A stretch of DNA of 64,000 bases, taken from contig JAHCVI010000002.1 in assembly GCA_019096155.1 (NCBI GenBank), positions 1,426,001 to 1,490,000 of the forward strand, given 5' to 3'. The DNA is from Staphylotrichum longicolle. Lineage: Eukaryota > Ascomycota > Sordariomycetes > Sordariales > Chaetomiaceae. The position numbers and the translations under genes are program-made. Shown one piece after another: positions 55,278 through 64,000 of the stretch; within the stretch, counting starts at the first letter, position 1; every line of letters starts with the position of its first letter. The notes beneath the pieces are model-generated. The model did not search any database. It was not told the DNA's origin and worked only from the letters and a program-made list of their open reading frames with translations.

Positions 55278-56890
55278 TTACGAGATGGTCTTCTCTACCA
55301 TGGTAATGCCATACTTCTCCTCGAGCTCCTTCATGAGCGGCTCGGTAATATCAGTGCTCATGGGTGCCAAGATGCCCTTCTCCTTGATCTGGCCGCTGAG
55401 AACCTGCTTCACGGCGACGGCGCACGGCACGCCGACCGTCTTGGCCATGGCCGAGTAGCCCTTGGGGTCGCCGTACTCGCACAGGGTCGAGGTCCGCGTC
55501 TCGCGCGAGCCGTCCTTGTGCTCAATCTCAAACTTGTGCTGCAGCATGACCAGGTCGCGCTCGCCCTCCTCGTACTGCATCTTGCGCTCAAGCGTCGCGC
55601 ACAGCGTGTCGAGCGGGTTGCCCTTGGGCGTGATGGCCTCGTCCGAGAAGAGGCCGATCCAGCGAAGACCGGACAGGATGCGCTGCTTGTCCTCGTCCGA
55701 CTCAAAGGTTGCCTTGGAGAGGATGGTCGACTCGAGGTCGGCGGCCGACGACGACGGAGCGCCGATGATGGCCTGGGTGGCCTCCTTCCAGGGGACCGGG
55801 CGGGAGAGGATGTCGCGGGGGGCGTCCTCCAAAAAGCCAATGTCGACGAGCACCTTGATGAACTGCGGGAAACCCTGGTAGCGCAGGGTGCCGCGGACGA
55901 CGGTCTGGGCCTCGGGGATGTTGTAGCGCTCCTTGTAGGCAGTCGAGTCGCGGTTGGGGTAGGCGACGAAGGCGAAGCCGGGATAGATGAAGTAGGGCTT
56001 GGCCGTCTTCATCAGGTCCTTGCCCTCAACCTCGACAACGGAGCCGTCCTTCCACCACTTGCCAGCGTTGCGCAGGGCCAGCAGCACGCCGCGCGAGGAC
56101 CACGAGAACTTGTAGCCGAGCGGGTTGTCCGAGTCCTCTGGGGCCGGCAGGCCGCCGCAGTACGACAGGAAGCTATGGATCTTGCCGCCCTCCTTGTGGA
56201 CCTCGTCAATGGTCTTGATGGCGTAGAGGTGGTCGATGCCGGGGTCGAGGCCAATCTCGTTCATGACGGTGATGCCGGCAGCCTTGGCCTCGGCATCGAG
56301 CTCCAGCATCGCGGGCGAGACGTAGCTGGTGGTGACGACATTCTTCTTGTTGCGGATGGCCGACTTGATGACGGTCGCGTGGAAGGTGTAGGGGATCAGG
56401 CTGATGACCAGGTCATGCTTGGCCACCTCGGCGTCCAGCGCCGCGTCGTCGGTCACGTCGAGCGAGATGGGGTGCGCGTTCTCCACGCCCTGGGAGAGCT
56501 GCTGGGCAGTGGCCAGGGTGCGGCAGGCTGTTGTTGGGTTACACGAGCGAGTGGTTAGCGGTGGATCGTCATCATCGAGATCCCCTTCGAGCTCCCCTTC
56601 CAGATCCGAACTGGGGAAAAGAGCAGGCCCCGAAAGAGAAGGTGGTTCGCGTACCAACAGTCACGGGGATGCCAGCCTCGCTGAGCACATCGAGAGTCGG
56701 GCGTGTCACGAAGCCCGCGCCGAGCATAAGCACCTTGCTAGAGGCGGAAAGCCCGTGTCAGCCGCCGTCTGGGTGCCTATCGTGTCCATGGTCGGCGTGT
56801 GGTAGGGTGTGTGGCATGATGTGGCCGAGGGTGGCAGGAGGGTGGAAGCGGGGGGAAGGAAGGTGGGGTTGTTTACTGTTGCGAAGCCAT
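55278..56890 (-). CDS. LYS9: Saccharopine dehydrogenase, glutamate-forming (saccharopine reductase)
   Basis: Lysine biosynthesis, alpha-aminoadipate route: joins glutamate and aminoadipate semialdehyde with NADPH to give saccharopine. Exons 56877-56890 (14 nt), 56655-56737, 55278-56527; introns of 139 and 127 bp; 448 aa, as in yeast. The second exon gives the Rossmann motif VLMLGAGFVTRPTLDVL, the third LVISLIPYTFHATVI, TTSYVSPAMLELD, NEIGLDPGIDHLYAI, SYCGGLPAPEDSDNPLGYKFSWSSRG and the C-terminal domain. Glycine loop, DPGIDH and YCGG match the family. The start ATG is placed by the short first exon MASQH, whose GTAAAC donor and CTGACAC branch in the intron fit the rest. Confidence 0.96.
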
Positions 56891-57898
56891 ATTGGGCGAG
56901 AAGAGTTGGCACCCTGTTGCGGCGAGACTGTGCGACGAGGTAATTTCAAGAATCTGCGGGGAAATTCCTGCTCTCGCCTGGCAGAATCCAGTCAAGACAG
57001 CGACGACTTATTTTTGTGTTTTGTGGTTTGCTCTGCAGGTTGACTCACTAAGCCGAGGGGTCATGGAGGTACCTTCCATGTTTGCCGTTTCCACAGGGCA
57101 AGACCGCCCCTCATCCTGTCCTGTCCGATAACGGCCCAAAATTTCGATGGATGGAAGGGGGGTGTGGAGGGGCTGCGGATGGGGCTGCGGAGGGGCGGCG
57201 GAGGGGTACCTACGGCACGGGTATGGGTTGCTGGCCGGGCGGGGAGGGCACGGTTCGGTCGGCGGGTTCCGTGGATTAGCCTGAGGTCGGGTTCGTCAGT
57301 GTCACTCAGCAACCAACACTTCCAGGCCAAACGAGCCACTTTGGCTGCCTCGCATGAACACCGGCACCCTCTCATTGCGCAATCTCAGCAGCCGTGGACT
57401 CTCAAATGCAATGCATGCATATGTGGCCCAGTTCACTGTCACCACCGCCGCCACCGTAACCGTCACTCCCACTGTCACGTTCACTGTCACTGTCCTGTCA
57501 CTGTCACGACACGAAGAACAGCAGCAGAGGGACGAGTCAGGTTGGTCAGGGTCGCTGCATGGTGTGTCACATTCAGCGTGCACTACGCTAGTAGCTAATG
57601 TATTAATCTTTCTTAGAGTTAGGCCATGCTCCTCTCCTTGGGTTGTGAAACCCACACCACACATGCCCAACCGCTAGCTCTGTCTCTCCAGGCTTGCCCG
57701 AGAGACCCATATCCAACCACCCCTCTTTGCCCAAGTTGGGTTGTTTGCCTGTATTGTACCCGTGCCGGTGCCCGTGCCCGTGCCGTTTCTCATGTCCTTG
57801 TCCATGCTGTATACCCCGTAAACCGGCCGTGTGAAAAATCCCCCAACGCCCGCCTCCGCTGTCCAATCAAAATGAAAATCAGTTCATGACACTCTCTC
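56891..57898. other. Intergenic: promoter of LYS9 and 3' flank of the next gene
   Basis: No gene seen; contains the CTGTCA-type repeat cluster at 57436-57512. Confidence 0.5.
57436..57512. repeat. Degenerate CTGTCA/CCGTCA repeat
   Basis: Seven or more imperfect copies of (C/A)CTGTCAC and related hexamers over 77 bp, about 550 bp upstream of the LYS9 start. TGACAG on the other strand resembles binding words of TALE homeodomain proteins, but nothing here proves function. Confidence 0.6.
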
Positions 57899-59125
57899 TC
57901 ACCCCGTGCGCCCTCTCACTCGTCGTCCTGGCCCCCCTTCGTCCTCCTCCTCGTCGTCGCTCGCCGGCGGCTCCCAGGCATCCTCGAGCTTCAGCCCCAG
58001 GCCCTTGCCCGAGTCAGCCTCCCTCTGGTCCCGATGGCTGCCCAGCAGCGAGAGGATCACAGACTGGTGCAGCGCCGGCTCCTTGCTGTGGTCTGGCGCG
58101 TCGTACAGACCCATGCCGTAGAGGATCTCGCCCTCGGCCTCGTCGTCGTTCTCGTCGTCGTGAATCAGAGGCTGATATGCCTGCTGCGCAGGCTCTGCCT
58201 TCATCGCTGGCTGGTGATGCTGCTCTCTCGTCTCCGTCCCCTGGTGTGTCGCGAGCCCGCACGCAAAGTCCTCCGGCGTGGGAGGCGCCGTGTGCCGGCT
58301 CAGCATGGCCGCCGCCGTCGCGGTGGGGTAATGCTCCCACGCAAGCGAGGGCTCGTCTGCCACCCGGGGAGGCGGCAGATAGGGCACGTCGGAGAGCGTA
58401 GGAGCAGCCGAGGGGTAGCTGGAGTAAGGCACAGCAGGCGCAAAGACCGATCCCTGCTGCTGCTGCGGCTGCGGCTGCGGCTGCTCTTGGGGTGTCGGCA
58501 GAGGCTGGCTCAGAGGAGAGCACATCGGCTGCGAGCTGAAGTTCGAGTAGGGAAGAGTGAGTGGCGAGAAGGGCTCTGCGGGCGACGTGTATCCCGAGTA
58601 GACCGCGGCCGGAGTGGGAGGCAGATGCTGTAGGCTCGCCAGGATGTCGACGTCGCTGTAAGCCGCATAGGGGTAGATCATCGAGTTGCCGCTGTCTTGG
58701 TGGAAGAGGGACTGTTGCACGTTTTGTGACGACGGATGCCAGCTGAGCGGCCGTGCTGGTCGGGTGCTGGGTTCCCGCTCGTAGAAGGACTGGCTCGGTG
58801 TCTCTGCCGCCGGAGTAGGGGCAAGCATATGGTCCATCGCCGGAGACCGAGTCTGGAGCCCTCCCCGAAAACCGTCCCCGATCAGGGTCCTTCTTCGTGA
58901 TTGCATTGTTGACGACCTCGGGCTGTTGTTGGCGCTGCCAGGTTTGGCGATCCTCATGGCGTTCCCCACTCGCTGCTGTCCATTCGAGGTTCTCGAGTAT
59001 CGTTTCGTGTTCCCGGCGAGTTGCCTCGAGAGCTCGTCCAGCATCGTGTCGACCGCATAGGCTCCGCCCGAGCCATGGTGGTGAGGCAGCCCTGCCATAT
59101 TGGGTGGGAAAAGAGATGGCATCAT
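57899..59125 (-). CDS. Uncharacterised low-complexity protein with C-terminal GMGLYD motif
   Basis: A 408-aa intronless protein. It starts at the first ATG of MMPSLFPPNM; the longer frame upstream begins with a non-ATG codon. The N-terminal part has ELSRQLAGNTKRYSR and a basic patch (RSSTMQSRRRTLIGDG). The middle is Pro/Ser/Gln/Tyr-rich and disordered, with PPTPAAVYSGYTSPAEPFSPL and a Gln-rich run, resembling transcription-regulator activation segments. The C-terminus has the conserved-looking EGEILYGMGLYDAPDHSK and an acidic tail. I recall similar proteins as hypothetical in Sordariomycetes; no known domain is seen. A role in transcription is inference only. Confidence 0.7.
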   Translation of the reverse strand: MMPSLFPPNMAGLPHHHGSGGAYAVDTMLDELSRQLAGNTKRYSRTSNGQQRVGNAMRIAKPGSANNSPRSSTMQSRRRTLIGDGFRGGLQTRSPAMDHMLAPTPAAETPSQSFYEREPSTRPARPLSWHPSSQNVQQSLFHQDSGNSMIYPYAAYSDVDILASLQHLPPTPAAVYSGYTSPAEPFSPLTLPYSNFSSQPMCSPLSQPLPTPQEQPQPQPQQQQGSVFAPAVPYSSYPSAAPTLSDVPYLPPPRVADEPSLAWEHYPTATAAAMLSRHTAPPTPEDFACGLATHQGTETREQHHQPAMKAEPAQQAYQPLIHDDENDDEAEGEILYGMGLYDAPDHSKEPALHQSVILSLLGSHRDQREADSGKGLGLKLEDAWEPPASDDEEEDEGGPGRRVRGRTG

Positions 59126-60586
59126 TTTGGATGGCAATATAAGGCTATTGCCGAGACATAGAAGGTTGAATGAAGGGTAAGAGGGATGGTGCAAGAGACC
59201 TTAGGCATAGACTTCTGCCAGGCCGTGGGCTTTGTGGTTATATCAAGCCACGCTGGTGTTGATATCAGGCGAGGCGGCGGTGATGATATGGGGATACTTC
59301 GGGAAGAAGTGAGGCGACTTTGGAAGGCAAAGAAGAGTTAAACCAAACCTCAAATATGGAAAGGCAGTCAGTCTCCCTGGCCGTGTTTGGCGTGGAGAGA
59401 GGGAGACAATAATACATGTTCCGGGCTCAAACGAGTTGACAGGGAGCCTGCCGTTGCCGCTTTGGCATGCCAGGAGCAAGAACTGCGTGTCAACAGAGCA
59501 GGTTCCATGACTCTGGGGCTCCCAAGGCCTGCGTCATATGCGCTTGCAGGGATTGTTTAGCCTGCCCGACCCTGGGAGGATGGTCTGGTGAAATGGTTTC
59601 GGGCCTCTTTCCTGCATCACCGTGTCTTCCGTGCTTCTGTGGTCTCCATTTTTGCTGCAAGACCCGTGGTGGCATGGATGGGCCGCGAGCACGCACACGC
59701 TGATGGAAAGGGGGGTGTGGTCTGGGACAGGGTTGCAAGGTTGCAGGGGCAAAACGCCAAACCCAAGTCCAAGTCGTCGCAGTGGGCTGTCCGTGGCTGG
59801 TTAGTACGATGCTGCTGTGAAGGATTGGGGTCGTTGGGGAACGGGGTTGGCGGTCAAGCGGAGGCAAGTGGATGAGGCGGAATGGGGAACCGCAGCTTGG
59901 ATTTGCAAGGTTGTTTCGAAGTCGAGCCGCCGCCTGTGGTCATGCTCGCGTCCACCGAGGTTGGGACGAACCCCCTGACCTGCAGGCCCTTCCCTTCTCA
60001 GCATGAGCTGGCACGTCAATGTGAGCCCCATGGACCGCGAACAGACCAGCCCACCACCATCGCTCCTGCGGGCGGCTGTGTCACCCTGGCTCGCCTGGGA
60101 GGGCTGGTGGAGTGCCAGTTTATGTACGTTTTAGACGCATTTCATGCATGTACGCAGTACCTATGAATACTGTGGTGCAATACATAAGCACAGTGGCGTC
60201 CCACCTTTGCGCCCCTGTCGGGTTTGGGGTTCCTTCCGGGTGGGTGCAAAGCGGGAACAAGTCGATGAACAACGAGGTTTGAGCGCACGCAAGAGGCGGA
60301 CTGCGTCAGTCCTCTTGTTAAGATTGGTGCGAGGGGGTGGCGCAAGGGTGCTGCGGAACGGAGCATGGCCATCGCTGCCTGAGGGGTGTGTCGAGGTCCC
60401 TCGGTCCGGGGGTGCGCGAAGGAAACGACCACGGTCGGGAGGCTGGCCAGACTCGCCAGCACAGGTTGGAGGTGGTTTGCGAGGGCCCAAGGGCTTCAAG
60501 GGGAGGGGTGCGCGGATGGTCACATCCCCGCCCGTCGGTTTGACCCTTGCCAGGGCTTGACGATGCAAAAGCGGACGCCAAGCACC

Positions 60587-60606
60587 GTGTACCAGGGCCG
60601 GTACAC
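60587..60606. repeat. Small inverted repeat GTGTACC-N6-GGTACAC
   Basis: Seven-base arms with a six-base spacer AGGGCC. It could form a small hairpin or be a dimeric protein site; no adjacent gene gives context. Confidence 0.5.
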
Positions 60607-63523
60607 AGTACTTTTGAGGAGCGGCAGAGCCGCTGGACCAGCAAGGTAACTAGAACTTGCGCAGCCCCTCGGGGTCTGAAATCTCGTTTGGCGGTCGCTT
60701 GCAGCAGCCGGAGCACCCTCAACGGCCAGGCGGACTTGGGCCCGGTTCGGCCTCGAACGGCACATTGCTTGTTGGGCCTGTGGAAACCTGCGATATCAGA
60801 CACCTGTGCCGCGGACTCCGTTCTCTGACGATCGCGACTTTGGTGGTTCTGCCCGTGGAATTGGCCGACCCTGCGCCACCTTAACTGGGCTCTGATCGGC
60901 TCCGCGGCGAAAAGCTGTGGTCGCGATGGGTGGGCCGAACGTACAGGACTATTGTTAACTCCCATGCCTGACAGAGTCATCCGTATCCACTTTTGAATTT
61001 CCTTCTCTCGGGCGTGTTCGCATGGTCTCGGTGTCTGTCTCCTGAGGGACCGAGATGGCCCTACCAAGTAAGCACGCAAGGCAGGGCAGGGTGGCCGATC
61101 GGCGGCCAGCCAAGCGAAACATGCGACTGTTTGCTGCTCAGGCGCATGCCTGTTGAAACAGCAAGACTCAGGTTGGGGACCTGGACCAAGTTGCCAGGGC
61201 ATTTCGCAGGTTTGTTCAAGCGCACTTTGGACCAAACGCTCAGTAACATCAGGCAGGTCGGCAAGTCGGCAAGTCGATGCCGTGGAAAATCGTTGGAAAG
61301 GCCGCTGCAATCATCTTCGCGATCTCGTTTGGCCCGGCTCGTGCCCGGGTCGGGTTTCCACCTTCTGGTGTTCGGTGACAACGGAGATGTGGGCGGTGGG
61401 AGCAATGAATGGAGCAATGGAACGATGGAACGTTGGGTTGAGAAGCAGGGTCCAAACAGAAACAGCAATCATGGCAATCTCGAGGCAATCCACGGCGCTT
61501 GGATGAGCCACCCCCCGTGGACCTGAGAGTTTTGTACCGTCAGGTACATGCAACTCGTATTCATGCATTGATTGTCGGGTTTTGGCAAGCTCTCCTCCAC
61601 AGTCGGTACCTTTCAGGTTCAGGTTCCATGGGAACATGGGTGGGTTCATTTTCTCGTCTCGCCGCTGCACGGTCGCGTCCGTCATTCCCCACATCCGGCC
61701 GAGATCCCTGATCAGATCGCACCCTGGACACTTCCCCACGCCCTGCCCCTGTTGGGAGGGAGAACGCTTTTCTCGGACAGCCATTGGCCCGCCCGAGTGG
61801 AGGTCAAAAAACTTCCCAGCTCCTTCCAGTTTCTGACGCACCAGCGCAACTCTGGCAGCTGCTAAAATATTTGCCCGGCACTTGGAACTGCATCCATCCA
61901 GGAGCCGACCTTTTGCATCCTTCCAGGCTCCTCCAAAAGTCCCACCACCAGCGTTCCGGCTCCGTTGTTCCCCAGGTCGTGGGACCCAGGACCGTGTACC
62001 GTAGGTTTGGGGCATACTCACTTGGTCGACGAGAATCGTAATGAAGTTGGCGAAAGCAAGACAGGAGAGTCCTTTGGCTGACGCTGTCCGCTCTGGTGCA
62101 CCACAGCTGCAATTGCTGGTTTTGTCTCTCCGACATTTCATGAACGAGAAGTCAACTGAAGCTGACGGTACGTACCCTCGAGGTACCTTACCTTTCGATT
62201 CCCTGTGCTGATGGATGGATGGCAGATCTCAGTCTCCACCAACAGGGCCCAGCCATGTGAACTCGGCACGCCAAGGCCTGACTTGCCGCAGAGCCCGCCA
62301 AACTCACATCCCAGCGATTCAGCTGCGGGTGAAGCCTGGAACTATTTCTGTCCAGTGGGAATGGGGATGTCCTTTGTACGGAGTACCAAGTAGTGGCTTT
62401 TTTTCGGCATGTCCAAACGCATCCGCTGGCTTCAGCCTCCAATTCAATGCACGACCACCGCCTTGCAGTACGACGGCAATGCACGATCCGGTCTTTGCCA
62501 GCCCTCGAGCTGCCCTGGACAAGGTCTCTTGCTGCCTTTGCTTCTGAGGTCCTGCCGGTGCCGCCACAATTTGTGTCAGCCGGGACCTCATTCCGCCTGC
62601 TTCGCTGGTTGCACCATCAGACAAGCGCAATGTGCAAGGACCTGACATCACGATGAGCAACGGTGCATCTTTTCTGTTTGGCCACTTTAGATTCAGAGAG
62701 GCAACGGCGGCTACGACCTTGTCTCTCCGGTAGGGGTCGACGCCGTATCGAATGCTGTGCTGCGACAAGTGTGCGGTTATTCTTTCATCACAGGGCCGGG
62801 GGGCTCCGCATGTCAGGCCGAGGTCCTTGACGAGTCATGATGGTTGTGGTGAGTTTGCATCGTGGGCTCTTCGTATGGGAAAAGTTCTCACAACTCATCA
62901 CTGATGAAGGCTCCTGCTTGCTCCCCTGCAGCAGATGAGCCCCCGGATTAAGCTTGGCAGCGGATGACCAGGGAATGCGAGTTACCCGCCAAGCCCTTCC
63001 CAAACGGGGCGCACAATGAGCGCGAATTCCGTGGAAGCCGTCGAAGGGATGGGGAACGAAACAGCCCTGTGCATGAGCACCGGCATGGGTCTCTGGGGTC
63101 CCATGTGATGACAGGATGCAAACGGGAAGAGGCAATTGGCCGTTCGGTGACGGTTCTGCCCAGTGGTTGGCCACCACCACAACTGGCTTGGCATGGCATG
63201 GCTGGCGTGGTTCCAGGACCGAGAGGGGCTTCACGTTGGAGCGGAACCTCATCACCTCGCTGTCTGGGCGTGGGCGGCCCCATTTGCTTTCCCACCAACC
63301 CGGCCGGCCCCTGTTCTCGGGATCCACAGTCCGATGGGTGGACGTGGGAGGGCGAGTGGCGGTTGAACTCCGGCTGTTCGACGCAGATGTTTTTGGAGGG
63401 CCGTCGATCTGCCCACCTGGCCAACGCAGCCAGATTATCGACGGGAAATTGACGAGCTAAACCTTCCTGGCCCACACACGATGGGAGCTCGATGACCGCC
63501 ACCGGAGAAAGCCGCAACACTGC

Positions 63524-63549
63524 AACGACGACGACGACGACGACGACGA
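63524..63549. repeat. (ACG)n microsatellite
   Basis: Eight or nine consecutive ACG/CGA triplets in the gene-free right end. No coding frame around it is supported. Confidence 0.8.
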
Positions 63550-64000
63550 AGGCCCTGTTCTTGCCAATCTCGACAGTGCACGGGTGTGCCTACACCCAGC
63601 TGTGCAGCACAGGCACGGGGCACACGGTTCCCAAACCCGAACATCGTGGACCGGCTCTGCCAAGTCTTTGGCTTCCTGATGGTTCTTGTGTGGACGCATG
63701 TACCTCTATTGAGCAGGAGAGAGAGTGGGATGTGGATCAGGCACGTCCACTCCCTGTCCCCTTGCGTGACGGTGGAGCGGGATCAGAGCGAAAACGACCG
63801 AGGAGCGACTTCGATGCGTTGTGGGAAGCACCGTTACATGCATGTGGGACTTGCAAGTCAGAAAAGCCGCTTGGAAGTTGGGTGAGACAATGCTCGCGTA
63901 ACACCCTGGTCAAAGATGGGCGCGGTTGGAACAGGCTGGGCTGTCCATCATTTTTTTTTTCCTTTTTATTTCTGGGGCTCGTCAGCTCGGCGGGCCGAAG

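Larger units (their letters stand above)
59126..64000. other. 4.9-kb terminal stretch without a convincing gene
   Basis: Many frames of 100-330 codons are open in this GC-rich sequence (for example minus-strand 60318-61310 and 61311-62141), but they overlap others, lack an ATG-led protein-like sequence and show no splice-linked continuation. It may be a long promoter or contain a noncoding transcript. Seen within it: an inverted repeat at 60587-60606 and a CGA/ACG microsatellite at 63524-63549. Confidence 0.4.

Noticed and set aside
60318..62141. Two adjacent minus-strand open frames of 330 and 276 codons
   Set aside because: High Arg/Pro/Gln/Ser with no domain-like patterns or splice-linked continuation; similar frames occur in all frames of this GC-rich stretch.

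Overview
The window is GC-rich nuclear DNA from a filamentous ascomycete. Almost every gene is split by introns of about 46-140 bp with GT..AG ends and CTAAC/CTGAC-like branch sites. The proteins (SCAP, Spb1, Cdt2, Ypt7, Gda1, a kinesin-3, Las1, Lys9, a 2EXR protein) are typical of Sordariomycetes. A Sordariales relative, perhaps Chaetomiaceae, is my inference from gene content and base composition, not a proven assignment. I see no AT-rich mutated blocks, transposon genes, rRNA or tRNA.

Left part (1-16 kb): the last codons of a Q/G-rich protein; a flavocytochrome b2-like gene carrying a one-base frameshift; a DUF4202 gene; then the most unusual region, four tandem, same-strand genes (3.77-9.98 kb) for small Cys/His-rich proteins. 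Each has its only intron in phase 1 just after the Cys-rich module, followed by a divergent low-complexity tail. After a 14-3-3-like gene and a 3.6-kb gene-free stretch comes a fifth, intronless small protein (15.4 kb) that begins with the same MC-x8-C-x-H signature.

Middle part (16-46 kb): tightly packed housekeeping genes. They are a sterol-sensing SCAP (also with a one-base frameshift), a JMJD7-like JmjC hydroxylase, the rRNA methyltransferase Spb1, a Cdt2-like WD40 ubiquitin-ligase adaptor, a vacuolar-type drug/metabolite transporter, the Rab7 GTPase Ypt7, a Mg-chelatase-like protein lacking a P-loop, Golgi GDPase Gda1, a 2EXR protein, a DeSI-thioredoxin-PUL fusion, a short kinesin-3 without FHA/PH domains, and a Ser/Asp-rich unknown protein.

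Right part (46-64 kb): a divergent eIF4E-family gene with no ATG at its apparent N-terminus, an EF-hand protein that may start with an ATG-only exon and a GC-AG intron, an eight-exon glyoxalase II, Las1, saccharopine reductase Lys9, an uncharacterised low-complexity protein, and a 4.9-kb terminal stretch in which I find no convincing gene.

There is no operon logic. Functional themes recur: ribosome biogenesis (Spb1, Las1), endomembrane traffic and sterol control (Ypt7, SCAP, Gda1), ubiquitin-like pathways (Cdt2, DeSI-PUL) and translation (eIF4E-like). Exon limits below were deduced by eye from splice signals and reading-frame continuity. No RNA evidence or database search was available.
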